Notes under the pieces: model-generated | The model's input: only the letters and a program-made list of their open reading frames with translations | What the model was told of the DNA's origin: nothing | The model's database searches: none | Program-made: the position numbers and the translations under genes | Shown here: positions 24,401 through 37,200 of the stretch, piece after piece | Numbering within the stretch: position 1 is the stretch's first letter | Layout: each line of letters opens with the position of its first letter | Assembly (NCBI RefSeq): GCF_000524195.1 | Contig: NW_020170408.1 | Coordinates: 802,624-866,623, forward strand | From: Echinococcus granulosus | Lineage: Eukaryota; Platyhelminthes; Cestoda; Cyclophyllidea; Taeniidae | Direction: 5' to 3' | DNA: 64,000 bases

Positions 24401-25862
24401 CGGCCGAATTCTAGAAATAGAAAGGGTACTATCGATGAACAAAAACAGGAGGTCCTTCTTTTTTCCCTCCCTCCCGCCTCCAAGAAACACAGAAGTGGTG
24501 ACCTTAAATAGTCAACGGAATCGTACTAATTTTGTCACCGAGTTAACCTCGAGTCGCAAAGCAGACAGGCTCAGGTCACATCTATTAGACACAAGTGACA
24601 CCTTTTTTCTGTATGAGGGCAGGCTAGAAATCAAGTGTAGCGGAACGACATGCCTAGCTCCTTGGAGAGATGCACATAAACAGTCATTCGAACTTTTTAT
24701 GGTCACCTGATTGACCGTTTTGGTGAATTGTTGTGTAAATTGAAACAGGAAGCATCAATCACACTTGTTGAGACTTTGCACTGGAATAAATTAATGTCAG
24801 AGGAAGGACGAAAGTTATTCAAACCCTCTGTTTCATGTACCAGTCCGATAGAACAGCAGCTACGGAACTTTTCAAGAAAGTCTTTTCTTCTTACCTGAAA
24901 CAGTGTATCAATGTACTGATAACAAGCATCCGGTTTGGCGTTTGCATTGAAGATTTGATCTGGTTTTGGTATTGGTGGTACCGGTTTCTTGAAACGAAGA
25001 GACCCAGTTGGTGGTTGGGCGTATCGAATGCCTAGAAATTTAACCACAACCATGGTTTTGTATAAATGCAGAGGTTATCAACTTGGAAGCTTATTCCCGT
25101 ACCTTTCCCATAAAAACCCATCCCTCGTGGATGGCTAAATCCGCAGAGAAAGAAGGGCTGAGATGGTACTAACCCTTGGTAAGTCATCAATTCAAGATTT
25201 CGAACAGTAAACATATCATATCTCTACAGATTTGGGGAAAAGGCGATTGGCGTACAAGATATGTCCAGCCTTCGGTGCTATCTGCGGATCGCCGTTAAGA
25301 GGACGCGATACTAGGAGAGTCCAATCGGATCTGCAGTATATACAGCCACTAAGAGGTTGATGTTATGCATTTTCATCGTGTCGTCTTAGTTTCAGGAAGA
25401 CAACTCCTCCAGAATATTGGAGGCGAAGCTCATGAGCGACGCCTACTCAAATGTGATTTCAGCCACCATATCTTAGATTGATGGCACGGATATCGTCAAC
25501 GCTCCCGCCCTTCTATCCCTTCTGCCATACTGCTGTGCTCTACTTCATCTTAGAAAACAACTGCAGGTGATAAGCGTAGTGTCTGGCCCATAGAACAGAG
25601 GAGCTGGAAGGATTGCCTTGTGTAATCTATGAATAACGCTTGTGGAGAGAACTTCAAACTAACCGTAATATATGTCCACTTGAGTGGTTCGTTTTCCCGG
25701 CCAGATGACAGTCTCCCGTCTGCCACAATAAGTGCCAACATCCGTTCGTGTTTTGGGACTACCATGTGGACATTTAAAGGGTAGAGGCGCTATTGGAACG
25801 TGCGTTAAGGTGGGCAGAATCTCCAATGCAAGGATAAACATAACAACCTCCCAGTGACCCAT
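21472..25862 (-). CDS. Secreted cholinesterase (acetylcholinesterase-like)
   Basis: Nine well-phased exons: 25031-24895, 24410-24282, 24210-24061, 23771-23521, 23117-22673, 22599-22250, 22008-21737 and 21566-21472, with a 32-nt exon at 25134-25103 before them. The ATG at 25862 opens a signal peptide ([17 protein letters not shown]...). Cholinesterase features: [24 protein letters not shown] just before [12 protein letters not shown], the tryptophan being the choline-binding Trp of AChE; serine nucleophile in FGESAGAVS; acid in [11 protein letters not shown]; histidine in [11 protein letters not shown]; and ARTGDPN. The enzyme hydrolyses choline esters at synapses or at the worm surface. A conserved CLFW cysteine lies near the end, but the tail ([16 protein letters not shown]) is neither a clear GPI signal nor a typical T-peptide. 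The junction from the signal-peptide exon (donor near 25663, phase 1) to the 32-nt exon (needs phase 2) does not close, so the N-terminus is unresolved. AChE versus another cholinesterase cannot be settled from sequence alone. Confidence 0.87.
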
Positions 25863-27446
25863 ATTTCTGAAACCCAAAAAAGGAGTTACACCCAAGTTTG
25901 ATTATGGGCGTGAGATTCTTCCAAAACTTAAGACAATAAAAAGTCTTCACCTTTTAGTTTCTCCGCCTTTTTTGGTTACTTTTTGTATTTACCACAGCTA
26001 TTCAAAAATCGCATTCCTGCCCCCGGTCTGCCTTCTTCGGAGTATGCCAGGGCCGGAGCCTAGGAGACTGAATTAAAAGACGAAAGAGGGGAAATGTGGA
26101 AAGGGGTAAACCGTGCGTTGCGCTGTCAACGCCTGGCCAATGGTAATGCCAAGATTGTGCACACCGGTGCAGACATTGGCTGACGCTTGTCATTGGTCCG
26201 CAGCGCTAGCGTAAACAGTGACATACTGGGTCACGTGAGAAAATTGGGGCATTGAGTGGCCTAAATTGGATACTTAATGCACATTTCCTTCCCTCCTTCA
26301 AATGCGGATTTCAAAATGGGGATACCGATTATATTACGACAGAAAGATTAGAAGGTGGGAAAAGGAAGTATTGCGGCTCTCCGATTGGTCATTCCCTTAT
26401 TGCTGGCATGACCAGCAATTAGCTCCTCCTCGGGTATTCCAGGGGTGGATTTTCTCGGCCACAGAAAGGTGGGCTGCCTCAGAAGGGGTGACTAAGGCTT
26501 GGTAATTATGACATGTACTTTGTAAACGTATTGGAATATTCAGGAATTGAACTGAAGGAAGTTAATCAGGATGTTCTTGTTCAAGTAAACCGTCTCTGTG
26601 ACATTTCGATTGACCATATTTGAGCTTCCGATAGTCTGCGTAGTATACACCACAGAACAGAAAAGACAAAATTCGTTTCCTCTTATTGTAGGCAATGCTT
26701 GTACACCCTTCTTCAGACATGGTGATTCTGTGTCCCAACAGGGGAATTAGCGAGGTTCACAACGTGGCTCGTACTGGAGTCTTGTTGAAGCATTATGTGT
26801 CGCACAGCATTGCATTTACTCAGTGTCCGCAAGATACCAAAACAGAAAAAGTTTTTATGTTTAGCATTTAGGAAGTAATTTTAACAAGGAGTAGTGATTA
26901 ATCAATTAAGATCCTCGTAGCAAAAATGTCGAGTTGGATACTTAATCGTACAACCCATGAGCGAGGCAGTTTTCATCTGTAAAAGCCGCAAAAAATGAGG
27001 TCAACTAAGTTATTCTTTGCGACCAAATTCATTTATTTTGTGTGCATAATTTGACAGCATTGTGTCTTATATGAGGATGCTTTAATGCCTCATTATCGTT
27101 AATAATTAAAACCGGTTTGCTAACTTTTCATTTTTAATATAACCTCAAACTTATATAGACCACCAACAACCTTTAAAAATTTTATTTTTTTTTCGGCTTG
27201 AACTCAACTAACATTTAAAATAAAACAGGCAAAACACAACCTCACGCCGTTGCCTTTTTTATTTGTTCTTTAACTTAAGATTCATGGAGGTATCTTACTA
27301 TACAAATTTTTTAACTGATTTGTTCACTCGCATAATATTGCTGCTATTTTATTTGTCGTGTTTAAATAAGCCAATCAAAATTTGCGACGGCGTTTAGACG
27401 GTGCGCCTTCTTGAAGTAATTTTCAATTTCGGATTTGGAGCATGAG
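25863..27446. other. Intergenic region between divergent cholinesterase and SOCS7-like genes
   Basis: About 1.6 kb, with an AT-rich half near the SOCS7 side (26880-27380). On the minus strand the cholinesterase ATG is preceded, 4 nt upstream, by a pyrimidine-rich acceptor (TTTTTTGGGTTTCAG), suggesting a trans-spliced leader or an upstream untranslated exon. No other feature was recognised. Confidence 0.5.
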
Positions 27447-30400
27447 ATGCGTCGCTCCACACCTGGAGTCTTTAGCGGTGTTGAGCCTCACACGCCACGA
27501 GTGTGTGGTTCTAAATCAAATTCTTCGTTTCGCGCGAATTCTGATGATTCTAGACGTTGTATTCCTCCACCTGTGCCTTGCCGAAATCAGCCCCCTCCTC
27601 TTCCACCTAAGCACCACCTCCGTAAGAACACTGGAGTTGAGTTTAACAAGCACAGAGAACCTCTTGAACCCTTGGATTCTTATGGGAAGTATGTTTACGA
27701 GTCAATAAGTGATTCTAATGTGTCCTCGCGTTCAAATCGACATCTGCCGCTTCCGCGATCCTATGCAACTCGCAATTTCCCTCAGTCCAGCACCACTTCG
27801 CCTTTTGGATTTCGTTCAGTTTCTCCCCACACGATTGGATTTAATTGCGGTGGTAGGAATGTATCTGGTCATGCGCCTTACGATGCCAGAACCTTTAAAT
27901 ATCCGTTTTCTACACCCTTCGCTTTTGACCCCAATTCCGAGCTGTTAAAGGGACCATGCACGTGCAGTTTAGGAGCAGGAGGAGGCAAAAAACTGTCATT
28001 CAACTCTAGCAACCAAAGTCCTGTGTGGTCCAAAATGCCTTCGGTGGTGACACGCCCTTCCGACGCTGTACAATCGAAGGCTACGCGTTCAGGTGCGCGC
28101 GACCAGAACCATCAAGAGAAGAAATCTACCCATGTTGACAACCGTCCTTGGACCATTTCGCGGCTTTCCAGAACTATGAGTCGCTTCTTTCGGCGGGGAA
28201 TGTCTCATCGTAAAAGCAAATCGAATCCCATGCGTTCCCGATCAGATTACTTCAATGATTTTCAGGATAAATTTAACGGAAACATTGCGCCTGTGCCTTC
28301 TCACTTAAGTGTATGTCCTTTTCCGTTTTTGTTTATCGCATGCTTTTGTATACATTTGTTTTATTGTGGGTAGTTGACGTTTGATAATTTCTTTGATTTG
28401 GTAGTTTGAATAAATTTCATTTTAAGGTCTGCAATTGTTAGCACTAGTAACCAAACGTTTTCTCAGGAATTTTTGTTAACAAGGATATTGGATGTGCTTC
28501 CAAGGGACTGCACTCTCTTCTTAAGACATCCGTAGAGCCAAGTTGTACACTTGTTTCTAGGCTGTGCGTTCGCCGGCGGTGACCCTGCCATCTTCCCCAT
28601 CCGTTCCTTTACCCCCCACCGTGCCACCACTAACAGAAGAAACAGCTACTTCCACCTCATCCGCTCTCCACTGCCACGATGCTGTCCGCCATCAACATCC
28701 AGTGCAGACAGTAGCCATGGTATCCACGTCCACCGAGATGCCTACTTGTACCAGTCCTCCCAGCATCTCTTGTGTCCACCACGTCCACCACATCCATCAT
28801 GTTCATCACGTCCACCACCACCTCCACCACTTGCCCCCACCTCCTCCTCCTCCTCCCGCATCTCTGCCCTCACCAGGGTCACAAGCTGTGACCTCCTTCC
28901 CACCTCCTGTCACTGATGACGCTGCCGCCGCTCTCATCATGATGCTTGAAAACGCCGCCACTCTTGGGGAAACTCCCCCACCACCCACCTTGCCTCTCTC
29001 TGTTCTCAAGGACTCGAAGTCAGCCGAACAGCAGGTAGTGCATTCTGACCAGTGTATATCTCGGCGGAGGTGTTCATTTGTCCTCTCACGTCGGTATGGT
29101 CCTGTAGGTTAGCAGTGCCGGGAATTCCCATACCTACAGCGCCTACGGTGTTCGCGGTGGAGCAACACCCGCCTGTTGTCCAATCTCGCCTACTCCACCA
29201 CCGCCGCAGCCCCCACCACCACCACTGCCACCTCAACCGTCATCTGCCTCTACCCTGCATCGGCAGAACACTACAGTGTGCTCCGATCCCCGTTGCATCA
29301 CTGCACATTGTCGGCGTCATGTCCAAGGTGGGCTTTGGGGCATCTGTAAACAGTACTGTGGATTTCTGTTGTGACCGCCCCCCAGGACCGTAGCACAATT
29401 TGGTGTGTCATTTGCTTTAAATCAACGCCAGTAGCAGCGCATGTGTGGATGCCTGTGCGTGCGAGTTTGTTGTCATCTCACGGCTTGTAGCGTGCGTGTA
29501 TATGGACGCACGATGAGTCATTAGTAATGTTGCCGATACCACCGCCAGCACGACTCCATACCCAGTATGCTGCGCGTCCTGTTCGGCTCGCTATCGTTTG
29601 TGCGTGCGTGCGTGAGCGTGTCCCAGCCATACATACTGCACGCCGCCTGCACCGTGTGCCACCTTGTTCAGGCGTTGTGCGAGGTGCTGGCACCGCTTGA
29701 ATAGCTGGAGGATTCCAGTCGTTCACTTGGCTCTGCTCCAGTACTGTGAAAAGTACCACTGACCATCCTGACTCAATGGCCTTGCACTCATTAGTGAATG
29801 ACCGTGGTATTTTGTAAAACGTAAACTTAGCTCTAATGACACCACAACGTAGTTAAAGTGCTCTTACTTTGCAAGCCCTTAAGGTACTTTATTCAATTGA
29901 GATTTCCACAATCTGTCTGAGTTTCGTGCATAAATTTTTAACTCCCGTGTGACCTCTGAATATGTAATGAGGCTTGCTTGTGAAAAAAACGTACTTTACT
30001 AACGTAACTATGTTTATTTGAATGGGGTGAATGTTGTGTGCCCGGAGTGGCGACGGCGTTACACGTCCTCTCTCCCCTTCAAGTGTCGTTCTCGTCACTT
30101 CGAGAAGGCAGTCGATTTCAACAATCGCGGCAGGTCTTCCGACCCCTTTTTTTCTCCGAGTTGCAGTTTTGATACCGTTCAAGACTGCCTGATCACATTT
30201 CCTAGCGCAATCGGTATTCATAGGAGGATTTGTGTAAAAGGAGAGGGTTTCACATACTTGCTCCACCCTCCGTCGCTTCTGAATAATAGGACATTCCAAC
30301 CTGAAGGTAGGTTAGTAGCAAAGTGAAATGGTGCTGGGGAGTTTAGAATGAAATACGGTTTAGGGTGGATCGGACGAGCTTACATTAGTCAAGTCTGGAG

Positions 30401-33400
30401 GTAGAACACTGCCCCTTTGCATGTTTTTTCTCGTAATGGGGGCGTTTTTGGCGTTTCCTGGGGCTTCTCTTTCACTTCGGCCGTTGCGCTTATGCGTACT
30501 GTAATTATCTACAAGGCAGAAGTAAAGGGCATACAATGATTTTTCATTCTGGTGGGTGAACTTTCGAATTAAAGGTAACTGTGGCTGCGAAGTGCCTTTA
30601 TTAAGATTTATTTGACCCTATTTTGTAGAGGGTTGGGTGCTTTTCAACGGCGAGTGCATCCCACATGGCGATTTGGCCCTGGTTTTGCCAGATTTTTTGG
30701 TGGAAATACTCTTGGCTTTGATTCGTCCGCGAGGACGCAATTGGAAATAGAAGTCGGGAAACAGGGTCATCGTAAAAGTACAGAAGAGCTGGGAGATATG
30801 TAGTTTCATTTGCACGAATAGGGTATCTACCACCCCCGTGTTGGCAAGAATGCAAGTTAAACAACTTGAGTTTGAGTTTATCATGCAACCCTCAGGTCTC
30901 ATAACTACTTAGCCCCGCGGTTCGGAGTTATCACGCATTTCCTTCTCCCCAGGTTCACCAGGCGATCACCAGCATCGTACCCCAACATCAATCGAACTAG
31001 CTGAATTGGCCGAAGCAGGCGCGGAAGCTGTTTTCGCCAACGGGGGCAATGGAGGTCGAACCACTACGATGACGACAACAAGCAGCAGCAGTTGTACTGA
31101 TCCACTGCCGCCCTCGCCACCGAATGCCACTTCTGTGGTGCCCTCTTGTCCGAATTCGCCGGCTCCTCCTACACCTGCAGCTACTGCAGGAGTAGGAGTG
31201 ACCCCGGCCCCAACGCATCTGATGCATCATATGCATCACCACCACATGCATCACATGCTGCATCACCTCCGTCCACCGTCTACCACCTCCGCAACGGCCA
31301 ATGCTGCGGCCATCGCTCCGGTTCATCCCGCTCCTGCTGCTGCTCCTGTCTCTAGTAGTTCTGCGGTCTCCAACAGCACCACTACGCCAGATCATCGCTC
31401 GTCCTTCCAGGAGAGCATGAAGGCATTGAGAAAGGTACTCATCATTTTGCTACTCCCGTCTCTTTGATTGGGTGTGATTCACTGATGTGCGTATGTGTGC
31501 GTGTGCGTAACACCCCTGTTTGGGGACAATGGTTTTGGCTGGCGGCCAACACATTTGCCACTCCCCCCTTTCCCTGTCCCCTTCACTGCTACCGCCGTCA
31601 TTTCCTCCCACCACGCACGTGTGGGTTTGTGTGCATACAGCTTTGCCTTCTCGGCGCGCGTTTGTACACACGTATGTATACTCTCTCTCTCTGTGCGTGT
31701 GTGTGTCTGTAAGACCGTTGACTCAACCTTAATGGTCGAGGTTGGCTCGTGCGCCTAAAATTCTCTCCTGGGTTTCCTCGACAGGGGTTGGATTCATCCA
31801 CAAATGCGTCTCCTATGCCTTGTTTCAGTTTCGCATGCTTATGATACCATCTACCAATCCAAGTAGTTCTCTATTGTCCAAGCGAATCAACAAAACCACT
31901 TTCTCCAGCACGTATGTGCTTCCTTCCCTTGGTCTTGTAGTTGTTTACTTTCTCTCCTCTTACCCAAGTTTATGAACAGCTTTTTACCAAGTTGCTTTTA
32001 TAGACGGGAGTATATGATACCTTTGTTTTCCGTCGAGGCATGAAAATCACGCCATGTCGGTTAGGTTTTCATTAGCGCTTTCAAACTCCCAGAAATCGCC
32101 ATATTTTAGTACTTACAATGCCTGTCAACCATCTTGCCAATCCTGATAAGTCCTCACCACTCTTTCATCATGTGATCGCTCCAATTAGTGATTTTTAACC
32201 CTCGTAATTGGTGTATTTCTTTGATGGAATGATTTGCCGACTTATTCACTGCTATACTTGAATCGGCATGAAAAGCTGTGTAAAGTATGTATGGATGTAC
32301 GCCAGCGAACTGTCTAACAAAACGCATTTCCTTGTGCTTTTGTGTGTATGTGCCTGTGTGCGCGCGTGTGTGCGTGCATGTGTGCGTCTCTTCTGGCATC
32401 GTGCCAACTTCTAGACACCTTTGGTTTGTGTGTGTGTGCGCCAACTCCTCTATGTGCCGTTGACCCTGACGCCTCTCCGCCCTGTCTCTAATGCCACCTA
32501 GGCAACTCATGTTGTGTGGATTACATGAAATTGAGTAATTTCTTGCCTGTCTTACTCTTCCAGATGGGCTGGTATTGGGGTCCATTAAGCTTCACTGAGG
32601 CAGAGAAGCTACTGGCAAACCGTCCGGATGGAACATTCTTGGTGCGGGACAGCGCTCATGACACCTTCTTCCTCAGCCTCAGTTTTCGTGTTAGGGGCAC
32701 CACTTATCACACGAGGATTGAACACAATCAGGGTGAGTCAACACATTCAGCCATTTGACAAACCAGACGACTTGTATCGATCCCTTCTCTGTCTGTCCAC
32801 CTCCCTCCCCAAATCAATCATGCGCCTGTCTAGCCCCCCTGTCCGTGACCTCATTCCTTCACGCGGTCTAGATATATCTTGTCGAGGATTCTCCTCACCA
32901 CTTAGCCCTAACAGAAGTAGGTCAATTTGTAGTTGGATGAAGAAGACGAGTTTCTCGTACATGCACATTTGTGCACTTTCTCCTTCGGCAGCGGTGAGGA
33001 GCGGACGAAGGCCTCATGGCGTGTGGGCAGTAGTGGATGATGGGTAGAGGTGTAGGACCTGCGAAACGATGCGCGGTGTAGATGGTAAGGTAAAAGAATT
33101 TCAAGCCGCTGAACATCCGCGCACACACACACATTCATTGTCAATCTCGGTGCGCCACTAGCCCCCCGTATGTGTGTGTGTATTCACACACGCGCAGCAC
33201 TTGCGTGACTTTGTTTGGCGTACTTGGCAGGCAGGCAGGTAGGCAGGCGGGCGCATAGCGAGCTGAATGTATGCAAACACACACACACACACACATACGG
33301 TTAGAGAGCGCGAGATGGTGCCAACACTTGGAACCACTAGCCCATTTGGCATCGTTTCACCCCGATTTGCTTAGTCGTCCCACATGTGCAAATGTGCCAG

Positions 33401-34235
33401 TGTTTTTAGACTGTGATACTTGGCTCTTGCACCTTGTGAGCTTACGAACACCGACTCAGACGTCTATTGTTTGTTTCCTCTCTGCCTCCATGCCATCTCC
33501 ACCCTAACTACCTAATCGGCCAGCTAGGAAGCCAGCTCTTAAGGACACCCTTGTTTTATAATCACCGACATCACAGCAGCTGCTGCTATCATGGTGTGTG
33601 CGCGCATGCGAGTGAGCGTGTGTGCAGGCTTAATTCTTTGGGCAAGCGTGCTGCGTGTTCCTGTCCTGAAAGCCAGCCCGCTCGTGCGTACCTCCTATTG
33701 ATTGGGTGCGTGTGCTAGCTAGCTGGCCAGCCAGGTTTTACGCGGATCGGGTGTTGTTGAAGCTCCTCTTTTACCGGCTTTCCCCCCGTTTCTATCTTTA
33801 AACGTCTCTATTGATGATTTCCTTCTCCATGCAGGACGTTTCAGCTTCTGGTTTGAGCCGGAGTCGCACAGCGCAAGTACAGTGGTGGAGTTTATTGAGA
33901 AGGCGGTAGCTCATTCAATTGGTGGGAAGTATCACTACTTCCTGCAGACCAGCACTCCTGGCCAACAGCCCGTCGAGGTCTCCCTTCTCTATCCCCTTTC
34001 GCGGTTCCAGGTTGTACAATCACTGAAGCATCTGGCTCGCTTCACGATTCTCTCTCACGTGCGTCGAGACCACGTGGCACGACTGCCTCTCCCCCCGGGG
34101 CAGATTGGGTACCTCCTCGAGAAGCAGGTCTACTGGGAGTCCTTAGAAGACTTTGAGGAAACTATTCGTGATCGTCCTCCACTGCAGTTCACTCCAGTCG
34201 CTGCCTCCTCATCCTCGTCCACCGCCAAGCCCTGA
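27447..34235 (+). CDS. SOCS7: SOCS7-like suppressor of cytokine signalling (SH2 plus SOCS box)
   Basis: Six exons join in frame to about 869 residues: 27447-28310, 28561-29034, 29108-29327, 30953-31434, 32564-32732, 33835-34235. The last two carry the SH2 domain (GWYWGPLSFTEAEKLL, GTFLVRDSAHDTFFLSLSF with the phosphotyrosine-binding Arg of FLVRDS, then HTRIEHNQG and RFSFW) and the C-terminal SOCS box (SLKHLARFTIL as BC box, LPLPPGQIGYL as cullin-box part). VVEFIEKAVAHS and LLYPLSRF are closer to SOCS7 than to SOCS6. The long N-terminal part is disordered: a PPPLPPK SH3-ligand motif and a basic Arg/Ser stretch in exon 1, then proline tracts and two histidine-rich tracts in exons 2 and 4. SOCS proteins recruit elongin B/C-cullin-5 to ubiquitinate tyrosine-phosphorylated signalling partners; vertebrate SOCS7 also binds SH3 adaptors such as NCK through its proline-rich half. 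Human SOCS7 is shorter (about 580). Confidence 0.92.
33228..33255. repeat. (GGCA)n-like short tandem repeat
   Basis: An imperfect GGCA/GGTA run in the last SOCS7-like intron, next to CA and TG microsatellites at 33170-33182 and 33278-33296. Similar TG-rich tracts lie at 31680-31712 and 32336-32440 in the preceding intron. Confidence 0.7.
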
Positions 34236-37200
34236 AACACTGCTTCCCTCCTTCTTACCCCTTTTTCTACTCGCACTTTCGTTTCGCCACCTTATTTCCT
34301 TTTAGAGCGCCAAATCTGTCTCTCCCCCCCCCCCCCCCCACCCCTATTATCCCTTTTGTACAGAGCAGTGGAAGCGTCATTTCAAATATCCTATTAGCGC
34401 CTTCAAGATGTGCGTGTGTGAGCGAGCGTGTTTTCCACCTTTTCCTCCAACTTCTCCTTTTTACTCTTTTACAGCCCGTCCCTGCGTGTACACATTTACA
34501 CAGCGCGTTTTTATCCATCATTCGACCATCGATTTGTTCTCCTTATTCTTCCTCTTTTTCGCGACGCCAAAACCTCCTTAAAAAAGCGCCAGGTGAGAGC
34601 CGCACTTCCTCCGATCCCTCCTCCTTGTGTAGAACAAAAAAAATAGTCCCGACTTTATACACGTCTATCCACTTATATATATATATAAACATAAATTCTA
34701 TATATGCAAATTGCGCTGGTTTTAGCATTCCGTGGGTCTTGAAATTGGTGTGGTTGTCAGAAGTCGATGCGGTTTTGATGGCTCTTGATTCGTTGATGTC
34801 CAGGCAACGAAATTGGGAACGGTGGGCTTCGTTCTGATTCCTCTTCCTCTTTGCTAATCCCTTTATGCAGTCCAAGGTCGGTGTGGCTGTCAAACGTCTA
34901 GGTTGGCTTTGATGGCCCTTATGTGGTTGTGGGCCTCCACAAACTCATTCAGACTTTCTCTTGATGCTTCTATGTGGTACTATGCCGTCGAAGTCGGGTT
35001 TGTTGGGTGTTCTTGCTGTTTCCACTGGTGTATCATCATCGGTCGTCGATGATGGCGTGAAAATTGGAAATTTAGTTTTTTTAACACACAATGGTGTTTG
35101 AGAGGCCAGCGTTTTCGGACAATATGAGGACGGGAAGGCTGGGAGAGGGGGACGGATAGGTCAAGCCCATCCCCCTATGGCTCAAAAGTCAGTCCATCTG
35201 GGAAGCTCCTTTTTCTTCTATAAAATTTCCGACTAGTAGCTAAAGGATTGGAGTAAATTCTCTGGCAAGAACTTTGTCTTAGTGGTGTCAAAAGGCAGTC
35301 CTGTGATGGCTTCTGTGTGACGCGTTTTCTCGGTGCTGATGGGGATTGACAGGGTGACGCATAGTCGTACGCCATGTGTAAAGAGAATAAGTGGTTGGGC
35401 GTGATGCCAAAAAAGTGGACATAGCTAACCTCAAGGCATAATTTCCTACCTTTGGAGTAAATTTTGTTGACAGAAAAGTGAATTTTAAAACAAATGAATG
35501 GCGTTAGAGGGGGCAAAAAATGGCTTCTTAGGATGCACTAGGATGCGCCTCTTCGAGAATTTTTGTCACCCTTTTTCTGAGAGGACAGAATACCTTGGAT
35601 TGTGCATTTTGTCAACGATCGGTGCCGCATTAATCACATTCCTGTCACAAGATGACTGTGTTTGTGTCAGATCATTAAATATGCACATCCCATGTACCAA
35701 ACTAGTCACAGAGACATGGATGATTAGGCCCCTTTGATTCGTCTAACTTGAATTTGCCTCTTTGTCAATCGTTAAATTCACTGTGGTGGTCAATGTCAAT
35801 AATTAACAGTATCTCAAAGACCCTTTTGGTGTCGCTCTTCTACACAGCCTCCATCATTCTCTTCTGTGTAACTCTTTAGTCCGGTAGCCAATCAGAGTGC
35901 TTGGTCTTTCGAAGCGGGTCCGCTACCCGCCGTCACTGGAGTTTGAGACTGGAGTGCACTAAATTTTACCAACCAGCTTCAGACGAAGATAGGCATGACT
36001 CTTCCGTGCCCTCATTGGCATAATTCGACTCCTTAAAGGCAGATGTCATCGTTACTAGAAGTGTCAAATCTATCGAAGCAATGGCAGTGCTCTTTTAACA
36101 CACATACACATCTTTAACCTAATTGGTCACTTTCTTAGGCTTGTCTTAATGTGTGTCTGCGGCTGAACTTGTGTAAATCTTCTACCCTCACTCACACATT
36201 GTCTATCTACTTATTAAAGTCCACTTCTCTGCTTGAATGTGTGAACAAAGATAATGCAAATAGTCAGTGGCAGTTTGGATGACCTACTCTCTTGTCACTT
36301 CTCTAACTCCACTATGAACTTCATCGAGTAGGGAAATTTAAAAATTTAAAGGCTAAACTTCCATACTTCATACATAAGGACACTTAGGAATCAAGAACAC
36401 TCCGCCCCACCCCTTATAAGAAACCCACGGGTTTCAGTGGCCCTAGTGTTTTCAAGGAGTTCCCAAAGAGAGGGGCATGCTGAACAAGCCCAGGAGTGGT
36501 GTTTTAATGCCCCAGCTAACCAAGCGGTCAGTTGAATTGCCCAATTTCTAAGGCCTGCCTGTCCTCGCCTCCATCATTTCAACCACTTGTCGTGTTAAGA
36601 CACCCACCTGTAGGGGTAAACCCTACTAGGTCTTCAAGGATGACTCGATACACACAGATTTAAATATACAGGTACAATTTTACAAACCACAACTCTATTG
36701 GACCTTGTGAAGCGTCTCTCAGATTGAAAAACTAACGCAGTCACTATGGTACAGGGCTGTCAAGAGACATGAAATGCGATGTCACCGGGGTTTTTGTCAA
36801 CATAAACCTTGGCCTCTGACATCAAGTGTACGTCAATACTCTCTCCCTTCCACCTCGTCTCCTCTAACCTCGCCCCGCCCCCCCATCTCTATTGTTCCAG
36901 TGCATTCAAAACGACCGCGCATTTTGGCTTATCAGGAAGGTCGCATCATTATTCCCTAATGGTACACAAAAACAACGGAATTTTCCAAAAGGTATAATTA
37001 GGAGACCAAATTACGACACATGATCATGAATTTAAAAAGTAAGACGCTTTACTCAAGTTGTATTGTGGTTCGGATTAAATAAAAGTAAAAAGAGAGTTTG
37101 GGGTTAGAATCAGCATATTGGGAGAACCCTATCAAATGCAATCGCACACACATCTGACGGTGTAAAGTCAACAAAAAAAGTAGAACAATGACAGTCTGTA

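Noticed and set aside
28806..29236. Minus-strand Gly/Trp-rich frames
   Set aside because: Antisense of the Pro/His-rich SOCS7-like exons; no splice context.
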